A stretch of 64,000 bases of DNA from Pseudorhodobacter turbinis (lineage in GTDB: Bacteria > Pseudomonadota > Alphaproteobacteria > Rhodobacterales > Rhodobacteraceae): NCBI RefSeq assembly GCF_005234135.1, contig NZ_CP039964.1:1302001-1366000 (forward strand). The letters are read 5' to 3'. Below, piece after piece: positions 18,008 through 26,869 of the stretch. The translations under genes and the position numbers were made by a program. The notes below the pieces were generated by a model. The model did no database searches. It was not told the DNA's origin and saw only the letters and a program-made list of their open reading frames with translations. Position 1 is the first letter of the stretch, and each line of letters opens with the position of its first letter.

Positions 18008-19002
18008 GCGGGGTCTCCCGGCTTCAGGGGGAAATGACAGGCCGCCCACAGGGACGTATGTTGTTTGGTCAACACCGGTTCGACCTCGGCGCAGAGGGCT
18101 TGCGCCCGCGGGCAGCGTTCGCGGAAGTTGCAGCCCTTGGGCAAGTTCCGGATGTCTGGCACAGAGCCGGGTATTTGCATCAGCCGTTCATGCCGGTTGG
18201 ACGTATCGGGGATGCTGTCGATCAACCCACGCGTATAAGGATGCGACGGGGCCTCTATCAGATCCCGTGTTTTGCCACGCTCAACCACGTTCCCACAGTA
18301 CAGCACCGTGATATGGTCCGCCATCTCGGACACCACGGCAAGATCATGGGTAATCAGGATCATCGACGCGCCTTTTTCGGCAATCTGCTGGCGCATCAGT
18401 TTCAAGATCTGGCTTTGGATCGTAACATCCAGCGCTGTCGTCGGCTCATCCGCGATGATCAGCCGAGGCCGCGCCAACAGCGCAATCGCGATCACGACAC
18501 GCTGGCGCATACCGCCCGAAAATTGATGTGGATAGGCCCGCAACCGTTCCGCCGCATGGCTGATGCCAACGCTTTCCAGCATCTCGATGCAGGCCTGCTG
18601 GCGCGCATCTGCATCCAGATCAGAGTGCAACCGAAGCACTTCATCCATTTGCCGCCCAACAGTGTGCAGCGGGTTCAGCGATGTCATCGGGTCCTGGAAA
18701 ACCATCGAGATTTCACGCCCGCGCACCTTGCGTAACGCGGCCTCGCTTGCGGTCACAAGGTCCAGCCCATCCAGCAAAATCTCGCCGCCCTCGATCTTGC
18801 CGGGGCTGTCGATCAACCCGAGGATAGAAAAGCCGACAACCGACTTGCCGCCACCGCTTTCGCCGACCAAGCCCATGACCTCGCCTGCGCTGATCTCAAA
18901 ACTCACGCCGTTAACGGCCTTCACAACGCCGGAAAATGTATGAAAATATGTCCGCAAATCACGCACTGCCAACAACGGTTTTTGTGTCATATCCACCATC
19001 AT
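18004..19002 (-). CDS. Dipeptide-type ABC transporter ATP-binding protein (OppD/DppD-like)
   Basis: A 332-residue ABC ATPase. Walker A is GESGGGKSV, the signature is FSGGMRQRVVIA, Walker B is LIIADEPTTALD, and the C-terminal Cys cluster is GCNFRERCPRAQALC. The ATG overlaps the stop of the permease gene. Together with the gene at 16979 it powers the two-permease importer upstream in the same operon. Confidence 0.92.
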   Translation of the reverse strand: MMVDMTQKPLLAVRDLRTYFHTFSGVVKAVNGVSFEISAGEVMGLVGESGGGKSVVGFSILGLIDSPGKIEGGEILLDGLDLVTASEAALRKVRGREISMVFQDPMTSLNPLHTVGRQMDEVLRLHSDLDADARQQACIEMLESVGISHAAERLRAYPHQFSGGMRQRVVIAIALLARPRLIIADEPTTALDVTIQSQILKLMRQQIAEKGASMILITHDLAVVSEMADHITVLYCGNVVERGKTRDLIEAPSHPYTRGLIDSIPDTSNRHERLMQIPGSVPDIRNLPKGCNFRERCPRAQALCAEVEPVLTKQHTSLWAACHFPLKPGDPA

Positions 19003-19883
19003 TTCAGCCTCGGGTTTAATTCATCGCGCAGAAAGTCACCAAACAGGTTGATGCCAAAGACCAGCATCATGATCGCCACTCCCGGAAAGACCGATGTCCA
19101 CCACAAGCCGCTGAACAAAACGTCAAACCCGTTCTTGATCAGCAACCCAAGTGACGGCTGGGTGATCGGCACGCCCACGCCCAGAAAGCTCAACGAAGCC
19201 TCGATCAGGACAAATGTGCCAACTTGGATGGTCGCGATCACGATCAGCGGGGTCAGCACATTCGGCAACACGTGTTTGCGAATGATCTTGCGATTAGGCA
19301 GGCCCGCAACTTTGGCAGCTTGCACATATTCTTTTTCAATCTCGGACAGGGTGGATCCGCGCACGGTTCGTGCGTAAACAACCCAGCCAACCGCTGTCAG
19401 TGCGATCAGCACCTTATCCACGCCCGTTCCAACCGCCGACATCAAAAACAGCGCGATCAGGATGGACGGGAACGACAATTGAATATCGGCAATCCGCATG
19501 ATGACGGAATCGACAATCCCGCCATAGAACCCCGCAAGAAGCCCCAAAAGCGTGCCAATGATGCACGAGGCAATCATAGCGACCAAACCGATGAAGACCG
19601 AAATGCGCGCACCGTAAAGGATCGACGCCCAGACATCCCTGCCCTGCCCGTCTGTCCCAAGAATAAAACGCGGGTCGCCGCCATCAAGCCACATTGGCGG
19701 TTTGTAACTGTCCATAAGATCAAGCGAGGCGATGTCATATGGATTCTGATCAACCAAAAACGGCCCGAAAATCACGGCAAACGCGAAACCTATCATCAAA
19801 GCGCTGCCAATGATCGCAGATGCGCTGTGCTTGTAGTTGTGAAAAAACTCTGACTTGAAGAAACCTGTCATCATGGCCTGCAC
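18999..19883 (-). CDS. Dipeptide-type ABC transporter permease (DppC-like)
   Basis: A 294-residue permease with the family-typical N-terminal domain (HNYKHSASAIIGSALMIG) and the LGTDGQGRDVWASILYGAR stretch that marks DppC/OppC proteins. An EAA loop lies around GLPNRKIIRKHVLPN. It is separated by one base from the DppB-like gene and overlaps the ATPase gene downstream. Confidence 0.92.
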   Translation of the reverse strand: MQAMMTGFFKSEFFHNYKHSASAIIGSALMIGFAFAVIFGPFLVDQNPYDIASLDLMDSYKPPMWLDGGDPRFILGTDGQGRDVWASILYGARISVFIGLVAMIASCIIGTLLGLLAGFYGGIVDSVIMRIADIQLSFPSILIALFLMSAVGTGVDKVLIALTAVGWVVYARTVRGSTLSEIEKEYVQAAKVAGLPNRKIIRKHVLPNVLTPLIVIATIQVGTFVLIEASLSFLGVGVPITQPSLGLLIKNGFDVLFSGLWWTSVFPGVAIMMLVFGINLFGDFLRDELNPRLK

Positions 19884-19884
19884 C

Positions 19885-20850
19885 TCATTTCAACGTGATG
19901 CGCGGGTCGATCAACGTATAGACGATGTCGACAAGGAAATTGATCACGACAAAAATCAGCGCCACCAACATCAGGTAGACAACGATCACCGGGCGATCAG
20001 CGCGATAAATGGAATCGATCAACAACTTGCCCATACCCGGCCAGGAAAAGATCGTCTCGGTGATAGTGGCGAAGGCGATCAGATCCCCAAGCTGCAATCC
20101 AAAAATGGTCACCACCGGGATCAGGGCATTTTTCAACCCGTGCTGGTACAATACATCGCGGCGTGACACCCCTTTAGCGCGTGCAAACTTCATGAAGTCC
20201 TGTCGGCCAACCTCCATCATGCCGGCACGGGTCATACGCAGCAGGATCGCCATTGTTCCCAGCGACAGCGTAACCGCAGGCAAGATAATGTGGTGCCAGC
20301 CGTCCCAGGTTAGCAAGCTGATGCGCAGACCGAAAAGCTCTGCCGTGTCGCCCCGCCCCGAGGATGGGAAAATGCCCCAATGCACAGCGAACAGATAGAT
20401 CAGTACCATGCCGACCCAGAACCCCGGCAGGGATATCCCCAAAAGGGAGCCCGCCATGATAACGCGGCTTACCCGGCCATCCGGGTTTGCACCGGCATAA
20501 ACACCCAGCGGGATCGCGACTGCAATCGCCATCACCATGGCAACAAGGACCATCTCAACGGTTGCAGGCAGGCGTTCAAGGATCAAGGTCATCGCGGGCT
20601 GGCGGAAGACGTAAGAGTAGCCGAAATCGCCCTGCAGCAGACTTGTCAGGAAACGCCAGTATTGCACCGCCAAGGAGTGATCCAGACCAAGCAGGCGGCG
20701 GGCCTGAGCGATCTCGGAATCAGTTGCGTCAATGGGGACGATCATGAACACGGGATCGCCGGTAAAGCTCATCATCAGAAAGACAATGACTGATACGACC
20801 CAGAGGACAAACGTCATCTGCATCAATCGCCTTAAGAGATATCCGAACAT
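19885..20850 (-). CDS. Dipeptide-type ABC transporter permease (DppB-like)
   Basis: A 321-residue permease with six membrane segments. The N-terminus (MFGYLLRRLMQ) and RLLGLDHSLAVQYWRFL are typical of DppB/OppB. The EAA loop region reads ARAKGVSRRDVLYQHGLKNA. A strong hairpin separates it from the binding-protein gene upstream, so the receptor gene may be expressed more strongly than the rest. Confidence 0.92.
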   Translation of the reverse strand: MFGYLLRRLMQMTFVLWVVSVIVFLMMSFTGDPVFMIVPIDATDSEIAQARRLLGLDHSLAVQYWRFLTSLLQGDFGYSYVFRQPAMTLILERLPATVEMVLVAMVMAIAVAIPLGVYAGANPDGRVSRVIMAGSLLGISLPGFWVGMVLIYLFAVHWGIFPSSGRGDTAELFGLRISLLTWDGWHHIILPAVTLSLGTMAILLRMTRAGMMEVGRQDFMKFARAKGVSRRDVLYQHGLKNALIPVVTIFGLQLGDLIAFATITETIFSWPGMGKLLIDSIYRADRPVIVVYLMLVALIFVVINFLVDIVYTLIDPRITLK

Positions 20851-20890
20851 CAGTTAGCACCAATCATTGGCGGGAATTGGAAAAAATGAA

Positions 20891-20916
20891 GCCCCGGCGA
20901 TGATACCCGCCGGGGC
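20891..20916 (-). terminator. Stem-loop between binding-protein and permease genes
   Basis: Nine-base arms GCCCCGGCG/CGCCGGGGC enclose an eight-base loop. On the minus strand the stem is followed by TTCATTTTTT. It sits 18 bases after the receptor gene stop and 40 bases before dppB. It probably acts as an attenuator or a 3'-end stabiliser, which often gives excess receptor in ABC operons. Confidence 0.7.
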
Positions 20917-20934
20917 CTTAACTTCTATTGCAAC

Positions 20935-22494
20935 CTAGTCGACGTCCATCTCATAGGCCGACAGGAACTTATCCACGCGCGGCGAGAGGGTGATGCCATC
21001 CCGAACGGCATAGATGTCCTGTTCATAGTGAACCGGGATCATCGGAATATCGGCCATCAGGATTTTGGTCGCCTCTTGCAGATAAGCGTCGCGCTCATTG
21101 ACATCCGCAGAGGAGTCCGCTTTGTCGACCAGCGCATCCATTTCAGGGTTGGAATAGGAGCCGCGGTTCACCTGACCGTAGCCATCCTTGGTATCACGCG
21201 TATAGAACAACGCCCCATACATGGATCCCGCATCGCCCGAGGGAACATCCCAACCGCTCATGATAAAGCTGGATTGCTCGGTCGGGACGCGAATATAGCC
21301 CCAAAAGCTGGATTTCGGCATGATGTTCAAGACAAGCGTCACATTGATCTTGGCCAGCATCGACGCGAGCGCCTGCGCGATTTGCGCATCATTCACGTAA
21401 CGGTTGTTGGTCGCATCCAGCGTCATCGTAAAGCCATCCGGATATCCCGCCTCGGCCATCAGCGCCTTGGCTTTCTCAATATCTACCGGATACATCTCAC
21501 GGAAGCTCATGCCATCGACATAGCCGATATGGGACGACGGAACGAATTGTTCACTTGGCGTTGCCAAGCCATTCATAACGATCTTGTCAATCGCCTCTAC
21601 ATCCACCGCCCGTGCAATAGCTTCCCTCACGCGCTGGTCCATCATCGGGTTCTTGCCCTCAATGGTTGGCGACTTTTCCCGCATGTCCATCGCAAGCACG
21701 ATGTTCAACAGGCTGGGGCGTGTGATCACCGTGAACCCGGATTCCCGTTCTACCCGGTCCACGTCACGCACGGCGAGATCCTGGATCACGTCAACCTCAC
21801 CCGTCAGCAATGCCGCGGTACGGGTTGCAGGGTTCGTGATCGGCCGGAAGGTTACGTTTTTAATGCCTGCCGCACCGGCCCAATAATTGTCGAATGCGTT
21901 AAGGGTCAGCTTCTCTTCTTTGATCCATTCACCCAGCATATAAGGCCCCGTGCCCATCGGCATCAGGTCCATTTTCTCATCGCCGGTTGCGGTCGTATAT
22001 TCCTCATCCAGGATCAGGATTTCGGCCAGGTCGTTGGGCAATACGGCATAGGGCTTCGGCGTTTTGATTTCGACGGTCAGGTCATCGACCGCGCGGACCT
22101 CGGCAATATTGGCGACCAGATCAGGGCGGATAGAAGCACGCGCCTTTTCAATGGTGAACACCACGTCTGATGCGGTAAATGCGTTGCCATTGTGGAAAGT
22201 AACGCCCGGGCGCAGCTTAAAAAGCCACGTCGTCTCGTCAACATTTTCCCAGCTTTCGGCAAGGCCCGGATCAAAAGACAGATCAGGGCCGCGCTTCACC
22301 AGCGGGTCATAAAGGTGATAGTACATGATATTGGAGGACAATTCCTCACCCGCCAACGGGTAAAGGTGGCTTGGGTCGGAGGTCAATCCGATCGTGACGG
22401 ACTTTTCCTGCGCAAAAGCGGGCAAGGCTGTCGTGGCAAGCAAGGCCACACCCAGCGCACCAAGACCGAGCGAAGTCTGAGATAGATATTTCAT
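20935..22494 (-). CDS. Dipeptide-type ABC transporter substrate-binding protein
   Basis: A 519-residue family 5 binding protein. The signal peptide is MKYLSQTSLGLGALGVALLA and continues to a cleavage site after PAFAQ. ESWENVDETTWLFKLRPGV and DVEAIDKIV are typical blocks. It should deliver the substrate of the hydantoin cluster to the permease pair. Which ligand (peptide, cyclic amide or opine-like compound) cannot be told. Confidence 0.92.
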   Translation of the reverse strand: MKYLSQTSLGLGALGVALLATTALPAFAQEKSVTIGLTSDPSHLYPLAGEELSSNIMYYHLYDPLVKRGPDLSFDPGLAESWENVDETTWLFKLRPGVTFHNGNAFTASDVVFTIEKARASIRPDLVANIAEVRAVDDLTVEIKTPKPYAVLPNDLAEILILDEEYTTATGDEKMDLMPMGTGPYMLGEWIKEEKLTLNAFDNYWAGAAGIKNVTFRPITNPATRTAALLTGEVDVIQDLAVRDVDRVERESGFTVITRPSLLNIVLAMDMREKSPTIEGKNPMMDQRVREAIARAVDVEAIDKIVMNGLATPSEQFVPSSHIGYVDGMSFREMYPVDIEKAKALMAEAGYPDGFTMTLDATNNRYVNDAQIAQALASMLAKINVTLVLNIMPKSSFWGYIRVPTEQSSFIMSGWDVPSGDAGSMYGALFYTRDTKDGYGQVNRGSYSNPEMDALVDKADSSADVNERDAYLQEATKILMADIPMIPVHYEQDIYAVRDGITLSPRVDKFLSAYEMDVD

Positions 22495-22575
22495 AATAAC
22501 CCCTCTGTTTTCGACTGTTTTTTTGAATTATTTGCGGGGCGGTTCGCCGCCCTTCTCAATTTGGTTATGAACGCT

Positions 22576-22977
22576 TCAATGACCGGGCTTCGCAGTCTGC
22601 ACTTCGATCTGGTATCCTTCGGGATCGCTCATCGCGAATGCACGGATTCCAAGCTCTTCACTGTCGCGAAGCTCTGTCAGGCCATCGACCTTATTTGCGA
22701 CTGCCCAGTCATACCAGGCATCCACATCCGGCACGCGCAGGCACAACTGCACGGTCTTGACCTCGGCCCATTTCTGCATGCCGCGAGTTTCATCAACCAG
22801 CCCAACATGGGCCTGGCCATCAATCCGGTAAATTTTGGACCATCCCTGATCGATAGCCAGATCAAACCCCAAGACGTTCTCATAGAACGCCATCGCGACG
22901 GGCAGGTCACGATAATACTGAAAGGTAATCGCAAGAACGATTCCGCCCGCTGGCCGTTGAGCCGCCTGTACTGACAT
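22576..22977 (-). CDS. Glyoxalase/VOC-family protein
   Basis: A 133-residue protein with the beta-alpha-beta-beta-beta pattern of the vicinal oxygen chelate family: LPVAMAFYENVLGFDLA (about 25-41) and the end FAMSDPEGYQIEVQTA, where Glu is the usual metal ligand. It is the first gene behind operator 1, so it heads the transport/catabolic operon. A hairpin (GGGCGGcgaaCCGCCC type) lies between it and the binding-protein gene. Its reaction is unknown. Confidence 0.8.
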   Translation of the reverse strand: MSVQAAQRPAGGIVLAITFQYYRDLPVAMAFYENVLGFDLAIDQGWSKIYRIDGQAHVGLVDETRGMQKWAEVKTVQLCLRVPDVDAWYDWAVANKVDGLTELRDSEELGIRAFAMSDPEGYQIEVQTAKPGH

Positions 22978-23015
22978 CCCGGATTCTCCAAATTTCTATC
23001 GCTTGAACCCAAGTG

Positions 23016-23032
23016 GTATACACACGGTATAC
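23016..23032. promoter_or_regulatory. Likely GntR operator 1 (VOC/transport operon)
   Basis: Two GTATAC hexamers start 11 bases apart (23016 and 23027), each preceded by G or TG. The same arrangement (GTATAC then GTATAT, 11 apart) occurs at 23800 before the hydantoinase gene. GTATAC-centred dyads are common operators of FCD-type GntR regulators, and such a regulator is encoded between the two sites. Confidence 0.75.
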
Positions 23033-23080
23033 AATGTCAAGAACCCAGTCGGAAATTTCCCCGCAAAATGGGTTGGCACC

Positions 23081-23731
23081 TCAAAATGGGTGATAAATGT
23101 GCGAGATGATCGAAAAACGGGCATTCGCAAGATGGGCCTTCATCAATGAGGCAGCCGAATCGGGATCCTGATCCAGAATCGCATCGATGAGGGCAATGTG
23201 CTCATGGCAACCCGGGATCATGCGATCCGGCAAAGAGCCCTGATCATACATCCTCGTCTTTATCTTGAGGCCGTCAATCAACTCGGTCAGCAGCTTCGAA
23301 TTGGCAAGCCGGGCAATCGCAGAATGCAACTGCATGTCTATGGCAGTATGGTCCTCGGCACTTGGCCGCGGCCCCGTAAGAAAGCCCGAAATTATGGACT
23401 TTAGCGATAAAAGCTCATCCTTTGGCTGCGCCGAAAGTGCTGCTTTTCTAGCGGCTTCGCATTCAAGCAAGCTGCGCACATGCAAAATTTCCATAATGTC
23501 GTTCAGGGAAATGCTGTTAACAACCGGCGTGCCTCCCGCGCTCCGGACAGCAAGACCTTCGCTAACAAGCTGCGCGATCGCCTCACGGACGGGCGTACGG
23601 GACACCCCCAAGCTGTCTGCAAATTTCTTTTCGCTCAGCCGCGCCCCCGCCTTCAGCCGACCATCTAAAATCATCGCCTTAAGTTGCTTGAACGTGGAAT
23701 CACCCAATGTCTCTATGATATCAGTCATCAA
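23081..23731 (-). CDS. GntR-family regulator (FadR/FCD subgroup)
   Basis: A 216-residue regulator. The winged helix includes GARLSEKKFADSLGVSRTPVREAIAQL (about 28-54) and is followed by a helical FCD ligand domain with the metal-binding residues of the family (DDL/H pattern, for example HEHIALIDAI). It lies between the hydantoinase gene and the transport operon and shares its upstream region with the hydantoinase. Probably it represses both until a pathway compound binds. The start could be either of two adjacent ATG codons. Confidence 0.9.
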   Translation of the reverse strand: MMTDIIETLGDSTFKQLKAMILDGRLKAGARLSEKKFADSLGVSRTPVREAIAQLVSEGLAVRSAGGTPVVNSISLNDIMEILHVRSLLECEAARKAALSAQPKDELLSLKSIISGFLTGPRPSAEDHTAIDMQLHSAIARLANSKLLTELIDGLKIKTRMYDQGSLPDRMIPGCHEHIALIDAILDQDPDSAASLMKAHLANARFSIISHIYHPF

Positions 23732-23799
23732 TCAATCTCCTCCCCGCATAGGACACTTGGTCTCTTTATTGCGTACAGCCTTCCATTTCGTCTCACATG

Positions 23800-23816
23800 G
23801 TATACACTTGGTATAT
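23800..23816. promoter_or_regulatory. Likely GntR operator 2 (hydantoinase/GntR promoters)
   Basis: TGGTATACACTTGGTATAT carries two GTATAY hexamers starting 11 bases apart (23800, 23811), as in operator 1. It lies 30 bases upstream of the hydantoinase ATG and 70 bases upstream of the regulator start, so one site could control both directions. Confidence 0.75.
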
Positions 23817-23846
23817 CAATAGCCAAGCCAAAGCGTCGAGAGTCAC

Positions 23847-25253
23847 ATGCAAAACACAAAATTCGATACAATCATTCATGGCGGCATTGCTGTAACGCCC
23901 CAAAAAACGTCGCAAACCAGTATCGGTATTATTGACGGCAAGATAGCCGCAATTGGCGAAAACCTGGCGGGCACAGCCGAGACAGTGATCGATGCAACAG
24001 GTCATTTCGTCCTGCCCGGCGGCGTGGATACCCACTGTCATATCGAGCAGATCTCTGGCGCGGGCCTGCTAAACGCGGATACATTCGAGACCGCAACACG
24101 GTCGGCAGCCTATGGTGGTACGACGACGGTCGTCTCTTTTGCAGCCCAGCACCCCGGTCAAAAGATGAAACAGGTGGTTGGTGACTATGCCGAGCTCGCC
24201 CGCAAAGGCGCGATGATTGACTACGCCTTTCATATGATTGTGGCGGACACAGGCGACGGCAACCTTGCCAAAGACATCCCGCAGCTGATCGCCCAGGGCC
24301 ATCGGTCCATCAAAATCTTCACCACCTATGATAAAGTTCGCCAAGACGATAAATCCATCCTCGAAATTCTTGATCTCGCCAAACGTGACGGGGCGGTTGT
24401 GTGTTTTCATGCTGAAAATGACGGGCTCATCCGAAATATGACCGAGAAACTTCTGGCAGCGGGCAAAACCGCGCCGAAGTACCACGCAGAGTCGCACCCG
24501 CGCGAGGCCGAGATCGAAGCAATCGAACGCATGTGCCGCTTTGCCGAATTCACCGGAGCACGGATCGTAATCTTCCACGTCTCGACCGTTGAGGGGGCCG
24601 AGATCATTCGCAAGGCCCGTTCGCGTGGGGTGAAGGTTCAAGCCGAAACCTGTCCCCACTATTTGTTCATGACAACCGACATCTTGAATAGCGATGCTGC
24701 TGCCCGTTTTCTATGCTCTCCACCACAGCGAACGGTCAAAGATCAGGAGGCCCTTTGGGCTGCAATGGAAGATGGCACGATCGAAATGATAACGTCTGAC
24801 CACGCCCCATACCGGATGGATAAAACCGGCAAGTTTGCGAATGGCACAGACGTGGCATTCAACCGGATCGCCAATGGAATGCCCGGCTTGGAAACACGGC
24901 TTCCGCTGATGTTTAATGCGATGGTCACCGAGGGCCGCATGGGGCTAGAAGCATTTGTGGCTTTGACGGCAACGACACCTGCAAAAGTGTTCGGGCTGCC
25001 AGGCAAGGGGCAACTGGCTGAAGGGTTCGACGCAGACATAGCAATCTGGGATCCCAACCTTACTCGTACCTATGGGGCCAATGATCTGCACGATAACGTC
25101 GGTTATAACCCATTCGAAGGCACGATGGTCAAAGGTGCGCCAATCACCATATTTTCAGGCGGGCGGATCATAGTAAAAGATGGCGTGTTAGACGCCGAAC
25201 CCGGCTCTGGTAGATTGTTGCAAATGAGTGCCCTACGGTCGCACCAATCGTAG
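23847..25253 (+). CDS. Dihydropyrimidinase / hydantoinase
   Basis: A 468-residue cyclic amidohydrolase. His63-Cys64-His65 (DTHCHIEQ) binds metal; the usual motif is HxH. Lys156 (SIKIFTTYD) is the expected carbamylated bridging lysine. VVCFHAENDG, VIFHVSTVEG and ETCPHYLF carry further metal ligands, and MITSDHAPY carries the catalytic Asp. It opens hydantoin or dihydropyrimidine rings to N-carbamoyl acids. No carbamoylase gene is seen nearby. It is transcribed away from the regulator, with operator 2 in its promoter region. Confidence 0.92.
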   Translation: MQNTKFDTIIHGGIAVTPQKTSQTSIGIIDGKIAAIGENLAGTAETVIDATGHFVLPGGVDTHCHIEQISGAGLLNADTFETATRSAAYGGTTTVVSFAAQHPGQKMKQVVGDYAELARKGAMIDYAFHMIVADTGDGNLAKDIPQLIAQGHRSIKIFTTYDKVRQDDKSILEILDLAKRDGAVVCFHAENDGLIRNMTEKLLAAGKTAPKYHAESHPREAEIEAIERMCRFAEFTGARIVIFHVSTVEGAEIIRKARSRGVKVQAETCPHYLFMTTDILNSDAAARFLCSPPQRTVKDQEALWAAMEDGTIEMITSDHAPYRMDKTGKFANGTDVAFNRIANGMPGLETRLPLMFNAMVTEGRMGLEAFVALTATTPAKVFGLPGKGQLAEGFDADIAIWDPNLTRTYGANDLHDNVGYNPFEGTMVKGAPITIFSGGRIIVKDGVLDAEPGSGRLLQMSALRSHQS

Positions 25254-25258
25254 AAGGG

Positions 25259-25313
25259 GGGCTCTGTTGCGCAAATCCGTGTGGGAGGATTCATCATGTG
25301 AATCCAAAGTGGT
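25259..25313 (+). mobile_element. Solo left end of an IS5-type element
   Basis: GGCTCTGTTGCGCAAATC is a terminal repeat of the IS type seen at 499 and 44280. It is followed by the inner hairpin GGATTCATCATGTGAATCC, which also occurs (with CGA/TCG in the centre) beside the IS5 start at 44240. No transposase follows; IS110 sequence begins at about 25370. Confidence 0.65.
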
Positions 25314-25413
25314 AGCTGGGCGTGGCTTTGTTTGAAGTGGTCGCCCCCACCTACCGGCATCGTAATGTGCCACTATGATGTTTCAGAAAGCATCACGCCA
25401 AGGGAGAGCATCC

Positions 25414-25910
25414 ATGTCAGACGTTAGCATAATCGGCATGAACCTTGTAAAACGCGTGTTTCAACTTCACGGGTCTTGCGCAAACGGAGCGGTTATTTTT
25501 CGCAAGAAACTGACGCGTGTTCAGCTTCTCGCATTTATGAGCCGAATGCACTGTTGCGATGGAGGCCTGTGCGACAGCCCATAGCTCGGGCCGCGAAATT
25601 GAGAAGCTCGGCCATACGGTGCGGCTGAATTGCACCAAACTATGTGAAGACGTTTGTAAAAAGACAGAAGAACGATGTTGCTGAATCCATCGTTAAAGCA
25701 GCCTCACGGCCAACAATGCGGTTTGTTGCGTTGAAGTCCGAGGATCAACAGGCGCGCGCCATGCTGTTTCGTACACGACAGATGTTTATCGGTCAGCGCA
25801 CCCAGACGATCAACGCACGGCGTCGTTGCGCCAAAGCGAGCCATCCAGGTCAAACGCTTGGCCGACGCAGTTGCGGATGAGACCATAGGCTTGCCCAAAG
25901 ACGTCCAGGA
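25414..25910 (+). pseudogene. IS110-family transposase, N-terminal remnant
   Basis: It starts MSDVSIIGMNLVKRVFQLHG, the typical start of IS110 transposases (the usual Asp of the DEDD site is Asn here). After frame changes it continues HTVRL, FVKRQKNDVAESIVKAASRP and SEDQQARAMLFRTRQ. In a third frame it continues VKRLADAVADETIGLP. The C-terminal Tnp_20 domain is missing. Shadow frames on the other strand are not genes. Confidence 0.8.
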
Positions 25911-26128
25911 ACCCGCGGATACGCGAAGTCGTGGTCTTGACTGCGGGGGACCGACCTAGATCATAAGGTTCCAGACCCATTAATTTACTTGAGCCCGTCA
26001 GGCTTGCATGATTCAAACTCCCAAATCTTGGGGGCGTTATGAGCAATCTTTACTGGCTGAGCGAAGACCAAATTGCGCGGCTGCGGCCTTTCTTTCCGAA
26101 GAAGCATGGCAAGCCACGGGTGGATGAT

Positions 26129-26170
26129 CCGTTGCCCGGCAACGGTTTGTTTTCAAACCGTGAGAGCGGG
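26129..26170 (-). repeat. Palindromic repeat, copy B
   Basis: Read on the minus strand: CTCTCACGGTTTG, loop AAAA, CAAACCGT, then TGCCGGGCAACGG. Stem 1 is ACGGTTTG/CAAACCGT. Stem 2 is CCGTTGCC-G-GGCAACGG, and the two share the CCGT segment. It is inserted in frame in the first IS5 transposase. Confidence 0.85.
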
Positions 26171-26449
26171 CGGGTTTTGAGCGGCATTATATTCATCAAT
26201 CGCAATGGTTTGCGTTGGTGCGACGCTCCGAAAGAGTATGGTCCTGCCAAGACGCTCTACAACCGTTGGAAGCGGTGGGGCGACATGGGAATTTTTGCCC
26301 GAATGATGGAAGGTCTCGCCTCCGAGGCCACCGTTCCAAAGACGGTGATGATTGATGCGACCTATCTCAAAGCGCACCGCACGGCTTCAAGCCTTGGGGT
26401 AAAAAGGGGGGCGCGGTCGTCTGATTGGTCGCACCAAGGGGGGCATGAA

Positions 26450-26488
26450 CCGTTGCCCGGCAGAGGATTGGAACAATCGGCGAGAGGG
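26450..26488 (-). repeat. Palindromic repeat, copy C
   Basis: Read on the minus strand: CCCTCTCGCCGATTG, short loop, CAATC, then CTCTGCCGGGCAACGG. The first stem is shorter (GATTG/CAATC) and the loop has lost a base. The segment after it (TGCCGGGCAACGG) is identical to copy B. It lies between codons for Met-Asn and Thr-Lys-Leu-His of the transposase. Confidence 0.8.
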
Positions 26489-26869
26489 ACCAAATTACAC
26501 GCAGTCACTGATGAAAACGGCCGCCCGATCCGTTTCTTCATGACCGCGGGCGAGATCAGTGACTATTCCGGCGCAATGGCTTCTGGCCGACCGGGGCTAT
26601 GATGCGGACTGGTTCCGGGAAGCTTTCGAAAACAAGGGGATAAAGCCGTGCATCCCAGGTCGTAAGTCTCGAACAAAGCCCCTCAAATACGACAAGCGGC
26701 GATACAAGCGTCGCAACAGAATTGAGATTATGTTCGGCCGCCTGAAGGATTGGCGTCGTGTGGCAACGCGCTATGACAGATGCCCGAAAGTCTTCCTCTC
26801 AGCCGTCGCCTTGACAGCAACGGTTCTGTTCTGGCTATGGAGTTTAACGAGCCTGGAGCCTAGCGACCA

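Noticed and set aside
21028..22170. 380-codon plus-strand frame opposite the binding-protein gene
   Set aside because: His/Arg-rich composition typical of antisense frames in GC-rich DNA; the minus-strand gene is certain.
25810..26046. Minus-strand frame between the IS110 and IS5 remnants
   Set aside because: The plus strand here reads VKRLADAVADETIGLP of IS110, so the minus frame is a shadow.
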